64,000 nt of DNA. It comes from Purpureocillium takamizusanense. Its lineage: Eukaryota > Ascomycota > Sordariomycetes > Hypocreales > Ophiocordycipitaceae. A program made the position numbers and the translations under genes. Numbering within the stretch: the first letter of the stretch is position 1; every line of letters begins with the position of its first letter. Location: NCBI RefSeq assembly GCF_022605165.1, contig NC_063070.1, positions 3,162,001-3,226,000 of the forward strand, written 5' to 3'. This document shows, piece after piece, positions 21,197-32,000 of this stretch. A model generated the notes under the pieces. The model was not told the origin of the DNA, searched no databases, and was given only the letters and a program-made list of their open reading frames with translations.

Positions 21197-23124
21197 ATGG
21201 GCTGCCTCAGCCACAGCAGGAAGCAGACGAAGCAGGAGTTCACCGACCACAAATGGGACTACATCAACCTGGCCGACTTCAAGGCAAAGGGCTGCGGCCC
21301 GGGCTTCGTCTACGGCTACCTGTGGTTCTCGCTCATCCTCTCCATCGCCGTCTACGGCGTCGACAGCTTCACCGCCGTCAACCTGCTCGCCTTTGACCGC
21401 TGGTCCTCCAAGATCAAGCCCGCCATCCCCCTCGACGTCTCCAAGTGGATCTTCTCGGGCTGCATCATCGCCTCCTTCGTCAACCTCGCCTACGAGGGCG
21501 TCCGCGCCTTTCGCGTCATGCGCCGCCGCAACGTCGCCGAGTGCTACATGGACAGCCTCGCCGCCCGCTGGGAGTCGATCCGCCTCGGCAAGGGCCAGGG
21601 CTGGCGCCGCTTCCTCGTCTTTGCCGAGCTGACCAAGTCCAAGAAGGGCGCCGAGTACATTGCCCTCTTTACCTACTTTAGCTTTCAATGTGAGTGGCCA
21701 GTCCCCAGTCCCAGTTCCCCAGATGTGCTATTCCACAGTCCCGAGATGCGTCATTATTCGACAGCCCCCAAATCCCCGGGTCTGCCACTGGGACGGCATG
21801 TACTGACCAGAGAAACACAGCGTGGATCCGCGTCATCGTGTGCTCCGGCCCGCGTCAGGTCGTCAACGCCCTGACGCTGCGCTCCGTCTACGTGGCCAAG
21901 CTCACCCCCACGGCCAACAGCGTCGAGGGCTCCATCGTGGGCTTCTTCGACAAGATCAAGTCGCTCGCCGAGGAGGACTACCAACAGGCCGTCATCCTCT
22001 CGGGCATGTGCTTCACCCTCGTCATCTGGGTCTTCTCGGCCCTCTACCTCCTCTCCGCGGTGCTCTTCTACGTCTTCTTCCTCTTCCACTGGATCCCCCG
22101 CGACGACGGCGGCCTCACCGGCTACTGCGAGCGCAAGACCAACAAGCGCCTCACCAGCATCGTCACCACAAAGGTCAACAAGGCCCTCGCCAAGAGCCAG
22201 GCCAAGCGCGAAAAGGCCGACGCCCTGGCCATGCGCAACGGCGAGAAGCCCCACCTCGACCGCGCCGCCACCCTGCCCGTGCTCCCGGACGTCGGCCTCG
22301 GCGGCAAGGAGGACAGCCTGCCGCAGATGCCCATGCTCGGCCGCAACGAGACCACCACCACCCTGCCGGCTTACACGTCGCGCCCCGGCACGCCCAACAG
22401 CTTCGAGCTCACGGCCATGGACCAGAAGCGGCCCGTGCCCTCGCGCTCTGGCACTTCAGGCTCGTCGTACTCGTCACGAGCGCCCCTCATCGGCGCCGCC
22501 GCCGACATGGGCTACGGCCGCGCGTCCCCGGAGCCGCCCCGGATGCCCGACCTCGACTTTGGAGGCCCCGTCGCGCCGCCGTCACGCACGGCCACGGCTG
22601 GCTCGCAGCGCAGCTACCGTCCGGGGTACGGCCCGCCGCCGGGGAGCGCGGGCTCGATGCGCAACTGTACCGCGACCCCCGCACCAATGGACGCGGACAT
22701 GGCCTCGTACGGCCCAACAAGGACGCCCACGTCACGCTCCATCAACGCGTACGGAGGCAACCCTCCGGCCGCGCGGTCGTACGACGCCTACAACCCAGAG
22801 GCCCGGACCTACGACGCATTCGACGGCCGAGCTTCCCCGGCGCCCGCCACGTATCGCGCGGGGACGCCTGCGTCGGCGTCGCGTGCCCCGCCGCCAATGG
22901 GCGCGCCGCAGCAGCCCATGAGGAGCCTGACGGGCCAGCTTCCGCCGCGCGGGCCGCCCCCGCAGAGGAACATGACGGCGCCCGTACGACCTGGTGACTT
23001 TGAGCCGCCGGCGAGGACAGGCACCGCGCAGAGCATGCGAGGGCCACCGCCGAGGCAGGGCGGACCGGGCGGGCCGCCGAATCAACAGCGGGGGTACGGG
23101 TACGATGGAGGTTATGGGTTCTAG
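21197..23124 (+). CDS. KCH1: Kch1/Prm6-type fungal potassium transporter
   Basis: Exons 21197-21689 and 21821-23124 give 598 aa. The N-terminal half matches the fungal Kch family, plasma-membrane proteins needed for low-affinity K+ influx and for activating Ca2+ entry in the yeast pheromone and ER-stress response. Visible features: a start MGCLSHSRKQ with a Gly2-Cys3 that could be lipidated; DHKWDYINLADF; hydrophobic segments FVYGYLWFSLILSIAVYGVD, WIFSGCIIASFVNLAYEGV and ILSGMCFTLVIWVFSALYLL SAVLFYVFFLFHWIP; and the conserved CSGPRQVVNALTLRSVY and YCERKTNKRL. The C-terminal 300 residues are a Pro/Gly/Ser/Arg/Tyr-rich cytoplasmic tail with repeated SYDAY/TYDAF-like motifs and many possible phosphosites. 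The start is the only ATG compatible with the family N-terminus. Confidence 0.87.
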
Positions 23125-23770
23125 CGTTTGGCCAAGGAGTTGCGTGTGCACATGTACATTTCGATACCCATCCGGAGATGGACCGCAATTTACCTTTTCT
23201 GTTGCTGCGCTGATGACTTGACTTGCTCGCATGATGGCGCGATGCTGTGGCGCTAGCGCGGGGGTGTCCGGCGACTGCCAGTGGACGGGGCGTGGATGAT
23301 GGTATGATTTGTAAGTAACTAACTAACCTGCCGCCGTCCCCGTCCGGACCGCCGCATGTCGACCCAAGGGCGAGCTTACCCGTCCGTCCTTGCCGTCCGT
23401 CCTCTCTGGGCATATATACATGCAGCGTGGCAATGGTACGCAGTATAATAAGCGCGACGGCTGGCTACTTGGCCATGCATGCTCGTGGGCAGCCTCGACG
23501 GCATCGTACTCGCGGCGCACGTGTTTGAGCAGCAGCAGCAGCAGTAGCAGCAGCGACTACGGCGGCGGCTTTGGCGGCTACTTTGGCGGTAGTAGCAGGT
23601 TCGGCAGCAATTCCGGCAGCAAGTCTGGCGGCGGCAGCTTCGGCAACCTCGGCATCCACAAGGGGGGGCATCAACTACCACAGCAACTACGGCATCAACT
23701 ATAACATCAACTACTACCATCAGCATCAAACCCGGGCAGCAGCAGCAAAAAAAAAAGCAAGCAAGCAAGC
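23125..23770. other. intergenic with Gly/Ser/Tyr/Asn-rich open frame
   Basis: Contains (AGC)n at about 23528-23557 followed by sequence that reads in one frame as DYGGGFGGYFGGSSRFGS and, after a run of seven G at about 23672-23678, in another frame as INYHSNYGINYNINYY. This may be 5' UTR of the next gene or a small low-complexity coding region broken at the homopolymer. Ends in an A-rich run right before the start at 23771. Confidence 0.4.
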
Positions 23771-26080
23771 ATGCCGGGCCGGCTAGAGACGTTCCACGCG
23801 GGGGAGGCGCACATGCGCGACGCCATGGCCATCCCGCCGGGGGAGAACCCGACGGCGGTGGGCCTGCCGGCGCCGTACGCGGCGCGGGTGGAGGCGTCGG
23901 CGCTGCTGGCGGTGGGGACGCTCGACGGGGCGGGCCGGCCGTGGACGACGGTCTGGTGCGGCGCGAGGGGCCTGGCGGCGCGGGTCGCCGAGGACGTGCT
24001 GGGCGTGAGCAGCGTGGTCGACGGGCGGCACGATCCCGTGTACGCGGCGCTGTGGGGGGAGCAGCAGGATCAGCAGCAGCAGCTTGAGCAGCAGCAGGAG
24101 GAGGGGGGGATAAAGGAGAAGAAAGACGCGAGAGGTGGGAGCGTGAGTAGCGGCGTGGTGCGGCCCAACGGCGGGCGCGGCAAGATGGTCGGCGCGCTGG
24201 CCATCGATCTGGACTCCCGCGACAGGATGAAGCTGGCGGGGCTGGTGGTGGCTGCGTCGGCGGAGCGTATGGGCGGTCACGATGATGATGCCGATGGTGA
24301 TGCCGTTGGCGACGACGGTGGTGATGGCGACGGAGGCGCGGTCGACGTGCAGGCCGCGGTGCTCATCACCGAGAGCATCGGCAACTGCCCCAAGTACCTC
24401 AACAAAAAGGCCATAACACGGCGCTCGCCCGGGGCGGCGCGGCTGGCGGGCGCGCGCCTGCCGCTGACGGACGGGGCGCTGGCGCTGCTGGGGCGCGCCG
24501 ACATGTTCTTCCTGTCGACGACGACGGGCGACACCATGGACACGAACTACCGGGGCGGGGTGCCGGGGTTTGTGCGGGTGGTGCGCAACGACGAGGGGGG
24601 CGTGACGCTGGCGTATCCAGAGTGTGAGTTGTGATCTCCTCGTCCTTCTATTGCTCCTCCTTCTCCTCCTCCACCCTTTGCCCTCTTCCGTGTCTGTTGC
24701 ATATCGAATGCGTACCTTGTACTCGAGTGCCTGATGCTACCACAGAGGTGTTGATTACCCAGATGCTGACCGGAGAGAGAGAGAGCAGACTCGGGCAACA
24801 GGCTATACCAGTCGCTGGGCAACCTCATCGTCGACGCGCGCATCGGCATCACCTTCCCGGACTTTGCCACGGCCGACGTGCTGTACCTGACGGGCACGGC
24901 GACGGTGCTCGTCGGCGAGGCGGCCGCGTCGTCGCTCCTCCCGCGCAGCAACCTCGCCGTCCGCATCGACGTGACGGACGCGCGCCTCGTCGAGGGCGGG
25001 CTGCCCTTCCGTGGCGCCGAGGGCGAGCCGTCGCCGTACAACCCGCCGCTGCGGTACCTCGTGAGCGAGCGCGCGGCGACTGCGCCGTCACGGACGGGGG
25101 CGACGACGACGACGACGCTGATGGCCACGCTGGTGGGGCGCGAGGTGCTGACGCCGACTGTCGCGATCTTTACCTTTGAGCTGTCGTCGTCAGGGTCTGA
25201 CTCTTCCGACGGCGGTGGTGGTGGCGGCGGCAAAGAGGCGACGTGGCAGGCGGGCCAGCACGTCACGTTGGATTTTAGGCCGGAGCTGTACACGGGGTAC
25301 TCGCACATGTACGACTCCGACCCGCAGAGAATCAACGACGACTTTGTCCGCACCTTTACCGTGTCGAGCGAGCCGCCGCCGCCGCCGCCGCCGCCGACGA
25401 AGACGAAGACGGCGGGGGCGGGGACGGGCAAGAGGAGGCGGTTCGAGATCACGGCCCGGCGTCACGGCCCGGCGACGGGGCTGCTGTGGCGGCAGAACCT
25501 GCGGGCGCCGCTGGAGCTGCGCGTGCTGGGGTTCGGGGGCGAGGCCTCGTTCCGGCTGCCGTTGACGGCCGCATCAGCAGTGGACTCGTCGTCGTCCATA
25601 AGCGGCGGCATCCCCCACGAGGTCGTGTACGTGGCCGGCGGCGTGGGCGTGACGCCGCTGCTGGCGCAGGCCCGCGGGGAGGGGGGGGCGCTGCTCACCT
25701 CGTCATCGTCGTCGCCGCGGCTGCGGGTGCTGTGGACGCTGCGCGGCGAGGACCTCGGGCTGGCGGCGCGGGTGTTTGCCGACGTGCCGGGCCTGGCGGG
25801 CGCGACGACGCTCTTCGTGACGGGGCCGGTCGAGGCCGAGGCGGACGTCGAGACGCTGGGGAGGCTGCGGGAGGAGATGAAGGCTACGGCAGCGGCGGCG
25901 GCGACGGGGGCTGGGGGCGGCGGCGGCGTGGTGGAGACGCGGCGGATGCGCGAGGCGGACGTGGCGGCGCTCCGGGGCGGGGGGCGGGCGTTTTACCTCT
26001 GCGCGGGGCCGGGCTTGCGGCGGCGGCTGGAGGAGTGGCTGGAGGGGGAGAGGACGGCGTGGGAGGACTTTGGGTATTGA
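23771..26080 (+). CDS. PNPOx-like domain fused to ferredoxin-reductase-type FAD/NAD oxidoreductase
   Basis: Exons 23771-24623 and 24789-26080 give 714 aa. The N-terminal half is a split-barrel flavin-binding (pyridoxamine-phosphate-oxidase-like) domain: FHAGEAHMRDAM start, LLAVGTLDGAGRPWTTVWCG, ITESIGNCPKYLNKK, ADMFFLSTTTGD, TNYRGGVPGFVRVV, and after the intron EYSGNRLYQSLGNL and IGITFPDFATADVLYLTG. The C-terminal half has an FNR-like module: TFELSSSG, WQAGQHVTLDF, FVRTFTVSSEPP (FAD-binding RxFTVSS), EVVYVAGGVGVTPLLAQ (NAD(P)-binding) and FYLCAGPGLRRRLEEWL. No C-terminal 2Fe-2S motif is seen. Low-complexity inserts (poly-Gln, poly-Asp/Gly, poly-Pro) interrupt both domains. Likely a flavin-dependent electron-transfer enzyme; substrate unknown. 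Intron joins TAT Pro-Glu to Tyr-Ser-Gly in frame. Confidence 0.85.
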
Positions 26081-27864
26081 GGCGGTTGGTGTGGTGAATG
26101 TTGTCGTGGACTGGCTGACTCGGCGCTGTCGTGACCAGCAGGTCAGTTACCAGGTGCGCCGAGGGTGAGGCAGGCAGGCGGACGGAGAGACGAGTCAGTG
26201 ACGCACAAATGAGCCAGCCGTCGCACCGCAGCCACTTGACTTGTCCTCCTCGAACTCGCTCTGTGAATGGGCGATGCGGCGTCGTCCTTTCTTGTCCGAG
26301 GTGAATAGACGAGCGGCTGAATGACTACCTGATAACGCGATAGCCATGCTGCACGACACCACGTGGCACAGGATCGGATCATCGAGTTGACGATGCTCGC
26401 ACAAGCGTAGCGAGGCGACCTTTGTCTTTACGTTTCAGATTGCTTCTGACAACGTAATTTGATGCAAGGTTTTCTCATTTAGTACCTCTGCCTTGGTGGG
26501 TTAGTAGGCTACGGGCAGGTAGCAGCACTCACTCACCTGGCGAGGAGTCGTTGGTGGCCCCTGAGTTGCTTCGTACATCACATGAATTGCGCCCTTAGTA
26601 CACCATCTCGGCATTCCAAGGACTTAGTTACAGCACTGCCTTTGCGCACCATAGCGCACTGCGGAAACCACCAGCACCCGCCTCGCGGGGAGCTCCGCGC
26701 GGGCTTCACAAAGCAGCTTACAAACTGACAAGCGGCCGAACAAAAAACGGAGGCTCTATTGACTCCCCGACCGCGGGGCTTCCTCCCCCTCCTCCCTCAC
26801 TTCACTGCAGACGACCTGTCTGACTCTGCACTGCGGTACGACGGCATCATTCTGGTTGTGGATGAGCCGGCGCCAAGCTCGGCGCATGGCGTGCATGTCG
26901 CCCGGCATCCGACGCATCCCCCGCCGCCGACCTTGCCGCAGCAGCGTCCACATGCATCGCGCTCGTAACCGTACGAGATAAAAGGTACTAGTATTGAACG
27001 TATGTTGTATTTGGTGCCGTCTCCCACCGCCGCACCCCTCCCAGCGCTGACGCACGAGGTGAGTAAGACGCCGTCTGCCACATACATACCTTGCGCTGCG
27101 ATGGCGCAATGGCTGGCGCCGCCTGTAGGACTCCTTTGTGCCCACATTACCTGCCTAAGTATGACTGTGCTAGGGCCGTCTGTCACTGCAACTGTGAGGT
27201 GATAACATGGAACGGACACCGCCCGGGCAGCTCGCCCGGCCCCGCCCCACCTGCAGTGAATGAAGGCCTATTGGGAGCAACAAAGCACCTAAAGGGCACT
27301 TTACCGACTACAGGCAGCCCACCTAAATGCCCCCAGCGTTTTCATGCCGTGTTCGGTCGCCTGCCTGCCTGCCTGCCTGCCTGCCTGGACCCATTCATTT
27401 GGTCGGCCCCCCCCAGAGCGCCAGCGACGAAACTCTTCCAACCTGCCTCCTCCATCATCGTCAACCACAACCACCCGCTTCCCTGCCCGGAGTCCATCCG
27501 CCTCATCGACGTCGCCGGCGCGGACGCAGCTGAGCCGCGCTCGCCTGCAATTGACACTCCCCATCTCGTCCTGATCCGACCCGACCCGGCCGCGGTCCCC
27601 CCCAAGCGCCCCGCGTCATCCGACCAACAACAGCCCGCCGCAGCAGCGACACCGGCCGCCGGAACCGCCCCCCCCCAGTTGCTCGCTGGCTGGTACCCCT
27701 CCATCCCTCGCCTGCGGCCCCATGCCGTAGTCGTATCCGCCCGCCGCCGCCGCCGCCGCACGCAGCAGCAGCAGCAGCAGCGCCAGCAGCATCGCACGCC
27801 CTCCCTCTCAACCAGCCCGCCGACCGCGCGGCGACAACATCCGACCGACCGACCGACCGACGCA
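26081..27864. other. intergenic, upstream of NMN adenylyltransferase
   Basis: 1.8 kb without a supported gene. It includes a (CTGC)n tract at 27361-27387, a (CAG)n tract at about 27764-27781 and (GACC)n ending at 27861, four bases before the start codon of the next gene. The frame of that gene is open upstream through these repeats but lacks conserved content, so I treat it as leader. Confidence 0.5.
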
Positions 27865-28890
27865 ATGGCCGACTTCGACTTTGTCAGGCGCATGACGCCT
27901 GCCGGCTACACGTTTCCCTCGCACCGGCTGCGGCGCACCTGCGACCCCGGCCGCGTGCCGCTCGTCCTTGTCGCCTGCGGATCATGTAGGTCGGCCCCAG
28001 AAGAAAAGCCCGCACACGCACGGCTGACACGCCCGCAGTCTCCCCCATAACCTTTTTGCACCTGCGCATGTTCCCCATGGCCCGCGACCACAGCCGTAAC
28101 GAAGGTAGGCAATGCAGGCAGCCCCAGTTTCCTTCCCCTCATCCTGCGACCGTTCGCGCTGACATGAGACATGAACCCCCCAGGGTTCGACGTCATCGGC
28201 GGCTACCTGTCGCCCGTGTCCGATGCCTACAAGAAAAAGGGCCTCGCGCCCGCGCAACACCGCGTGCGCATGTGCGAGCTGGCCACGGAGAACACGTCCA
28301 AGTGGCTCATGGTGGACCCGTGGGAGGCGGAGAACCCGACGTACATCCCCACGGCCCGCGTGCTCGATCACTTCGACTACGAGATCAACCACGTCATGGG
28401 CGGCGTCGAGTGCTCCGACGGAACGCGCAAGCCCGCCAAGATTGTCCTGCTGGCGGGCGCCGATCTGATCCAGACCATCAGCACGCCCGAGGTCTGGGAC
28501 GCCCGGGACGTCGACCACATCCTCGGCAACTTTGGCGTCTTTGTGCTCGAGCGCACCGGCACCGAGCTCGACTCGGCCCTGGCCAGCCTCAAGCAGTGGG
28601 AGAAGAACATTCACGTCATCCGCCAGGTCGTGACCAACGACATCAGCAGCACAAAGGTGCGCCTGTTGCTTAAGCGCGACATGAGCATCGATTACCTGTA
28701 CGTGCCCCGTCCACCCGCGCCCCCAGGCCCTCGACCGCGCCTCGTCGTAGGTCGATGCTGACTGCCCTCCAGGATACCCGACGACGTCATCAACTACATT
28801 TACGAGCATAATCTATACCGGGACCTAGACCTGCCCGCCGGCAACGGCAAGGGCAAGGAGAAGGCGGCGGCGGCGGGGCCTAGTCGATAG
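27865..28890 (+). CDS. NMA1: nicotinamide/nicotinate mononucleotide adenylyltransferase
   Basis: Transfers AMP from ATP to NMN or NaMN, the last step common to NAD salvage and de novo synthesis. Exons 27865-27985, 28039-28104, 28184-28697 and 28773-28890 give 272 aa, shorter than yeast Nma1/2 (about 400) because there is no long N-terminal extension. The nucleotidyltransferase signature is VLVACGSFSPITFLHLRMF (residues about 34-52; intron 1 splits the Ser-Phe), followed by ARDH, GGYLSPVSDAYKKKGL, HRVRMCELA, WLMVDPWEA, LLAGADLIQTI and the C-terminal ATP-binding ISSTKVRLLL, then IPDDVINYIYEH. The last 25 residues are Gly/Lys/Ala-rich. Start is the first ATG, preceded by CGCA. Confident. Confidence 0.93.
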
Positions 28891-29780
28891 AGGCTGGCGC
28901 GGGAGCATCGGCGTTTTTGGGTTTGGCTTGTCTGCCTTTTATTTATTATTTTTGGAGCGAAGCGTGAAGGGAGGTGCTGGATATACAGCTGCAGGCAGGG
29001 CGGAGAGAGTCGCAGCTCACTGCGGGTGTGGGAGAGAGCTACGAGGCACGTCGTCGGCATTTATAGACGTTGCGCATGTACAATGCGTCCCCGTGTTTGT
29101 GTGTGTGCGTGCCTGTGTGCGTGTGTATATCCATGTCCATCAACATGTGGTGCCGGCGCATCGGTAGCCAATCCGGCCAGCAGGCCGACGCCAACTTTTC
29201 GGCTGGGCACCCGGACAGATCGTACTGACATACAGTCCACATACCTTACTTGTTAGGCTACGCTGCCTTCTTTGACCCCCCCTCCCCTCCTGCCCCCCTG
29301 GATGCATGCAGCCCCGTCGAACGAACGCGTGGAGGTCGAGGCGTCCACACATCTTCGCTCGCCCGCACGTGCAGGTCCAGGCCCAGTGACGCCGGCGGCC
29401 CCTCGAGGCGACCTGCAGAATCCGGCCTGGCGGCGGCTTGGCGACGGCTTCAACGTGCGTCCGGCGTGGATGCCGACAGGCCGCCGCCGCCACCGTCGCG
29501 TCCCGCCCCCCTTGTACGGGAACCTGACGACCTGCAACGGTGGGTGGCCCGACGCGCATCATCGTCGACCGACCCGAGTGCCACCTCGATGAGGCTAATC
29601 GACTGCTACTACTACGTTAGATACTAATAAACGCGGGATGGGCCGCTCCGGCGAGCAGCACAAAAGGACGATGCCTCCTGGGAAGAAGAAGAAGAAGAGA
29701 AAGGTCGTCGCCGTCGCGTCACACTCCTCACCACCACCACCACCACCATCACGACCATCACCACCGCCGTCATCGTGGCC
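28891..29780. other. intergenic between tandem plus-strand genes
   Basis: 3' flank of the NMN adenylyltransferase and promoter of the secreted nuclease. A (TG)n/(TGTGCG)n stretch lies at about 29095-29130 and a GAAGAAGAAGAAG run plus CACCACCACCACC run at about 29682-29760 just before the nuclease start. No gene seen. Confidence 0.5.
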
Positions 29781-31964
29781 ATGAAGCTGCCCATGCTGCT
29801 CGCCCTTGCGGCATCGGCACCCGCCGCCTTCGTCACCGCCGTGACCATTGCCCAGATCAACGGCGACCGCTTCCTCTCGCCCCTCCGGGACAGGGACGTG
29901 GCCAACGTCACCGGCCTCGTCACCGCCGCGTCCAAGACGGGCATCTACCTGCGCAGCACCGTCCCGGACGACGACCCGGCCACCTCGGAGGGGCTGTTTG
30001 TGTTTGGCAACTCCTCCGCCGTGAGGGCGGCCAGGGTCGGCGACGTGGTGACGCTGAGCGGGCGAGTCAAGGAGTACAGGTGCCGTCCCGTCCGCTCCTT
30101 CCCCCCCTCATGAACGTAGTACGTACGTACGTATTTAAAAAGAGGACACCACCCAACTAACTTCACTTCTTGCCTCCCCCCGCCGCCGCAGGTCCAACAA
30201 GGACTACATCTACCTCACCGAGCTCACCGACCCCTCCGACGTGGTCGTCGTCTCGTCGGGCCACGCCGTCGCGCCGCTCGTCGTCGGCAGGGACACGCTG
30301 CCGCCGCCCACGCGCGACTTCTCGGGCCTCGACGCGGGCGGTGTCTTCGGCGTGCCCAACGCCGCCGCCACCGTCTCGGGCGCCAACCCGCGCCTCGACC
30401 CGGCCGCCTACGGCCTCGACTTTTGGGAGAGCCTCGTCGGCGAGCTCGTCACCCTGAGGGCCGCCTATCTCACCAGCCGCCCCAACCAGTACGGCGACGT
30501 CTGGGTCCGCGGCGACTGGGCCGTCACGGGCGTCAACGCCCACGGCGGCGTCACCATGCTCGACGGCGGTGAGTTGCGTTCCTTTCTTCTCTTCTTTTGC
30601 CCCTGACCCCCCTCCTTGAGCCCCCTTTGTTGCCCCGGCTCGGGGCTTTTGCTACTTGCTTTGCTTCCGTGTGGAAAGACGCGCCGGCTGATGACGAGCG
30701 GCGGGGGGATCTGGACACGCAGATGCCAACCCCGAGACCATTGTCGTCGGCACGCCCCTCGACGGCTCCGCCAACCCGACCGACACCAAGATGGGCGACT
30801 TTGTCGGCGACGTCACGGGCGTCGTCTCCAACGCCTTTGGCTTCTACCGCATCCTGCCGCTGACGCGCCTGGTGCCCCTTCGCAACGCCTCGGCCGACTT
30901 CCCCGCCACGTCGCTCGCCAGCCGCCGCTCCTGTAGGGGCATCACCGTCGCCGACTACAACGCCGAGAACCTGGCCCCGAACTCGGCACACCTGCCTCGC
31001 GTCGTCGACCAGATCGTCAACGAGCTGCGCCTCCCGGACCTCGTCTTCCTGCAGGAGGTCCAGGACGGCTCCGGCGCTGTCAACGACGGCGTCGTCTCAG
31101 CCAATCTGACGCTCTCGACGCTCGTCCGCGGCATCGAGGCCGCCGCCCCCGGTGTCACCTACGCCTTCGCCGAGGTCGAGCCCCAGGACGGCAAGGACGG
31201 CGGCCAGCCCGGTGGCAATATCCGCTGCGCCTACCTCTACCGCCCGGACGTGGTCGAGCTGCACGAACCGCGCCAGGGGGGCAGCCTCGACGCCAACGAG
31301 GTACTCCCGGGCCCCGCCCTCAAGCTCAACCCGGGTCGCATCCAGCCCGCCAGCGCTGCCTTTGACGACAGCCGCAAGCCCGTCGCCGCCGCCTGGCGCA
31401 CCGTCAGGGGCACCCGCAAACCCTTCTTCACCGTCAACGTCCACTTTGGCAGCAAGGGCGGCTCCACGACGCTGCACGGCGACGCTCGCCCGCCCGTCAA
31501 CAAGGGCGTCGACAAGCGCACCGAGCAGACCACCATTACCGCAGTAGGCACACGCCCCCAGACCCGAGTCGCCTAGGCGCAATGAGAGAGAGAGAGAGAG
31601 CATCCTCAACCAGCTGACGCGAGCGCAGGACTTCATCGCCGCCATTCTCAAGCAGGACCCGGCCGCGCGCGTCATCGCCGCGGGCGACTTCAACGAGTTC
31701 ACGCAGGTCCAGCCCATGCGCGCCTTCGCCGAGCGCTCCGGGCTGCGCGACCTCGACGAGCTGGCCGGCCTGGCCCCCGAGGAGCGCTACACCTACCTCT
31801 TCGACATGAACAGCCAGGCCCTCGACCACATGTACGTGAGCCCCGCCCTCGCCCGCGGGGCCCGCGTCGAGCACCTGCACGTCAACACCTGGCAGAATTT
31901 CAAGGGGCAGACGAGCGACCACGACCCGAGCGTCGCGCTGCTGAATGTGTGCGGTTGTGCGTAG
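29781..31964 (+). CDS. secreted endonuclease/exonuclease/phosphatase-fold nuclease
   Basis: Exons 29781-30079, 30192-30568, 30723-31543 and 31629-31964 give 610 aa. A signal peptide is clear (MKLPMLLALAASAPAAFVTA). Residues about 22-230 resemble the OB-like N-terminal region of bacterial ExeM/NucH-type extracellular nucleases (TIAQINGDRFLSPLRDRDV, VTGLVTAAS, GIYLRS, VGDVVTLSGRVKEY, TELTDPS). The catalytic domain shows the EEP signature residues: VADYNAENL (Asn), LVFLQEVQD (Glu), FFTVNVHFGSKGG (His), AAGDFNEF (Asp, Asn) and TSDHDPSVALL (Asp-His). It probably degrades extracellular DNA or RNA using a divalent metal; secretion and chemistry are inferred from the family. A CxC pair ends the protein. 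Only 36 bp separate its stop from that of the convergent DUF2461 gene. ATG at 29781 is the only one before the signal peptide. Confidence 0.85.
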
Positions 31965-32000
31965 GGCTAGCTATTCGCGTACGTAACCGTGCTTCCGACG

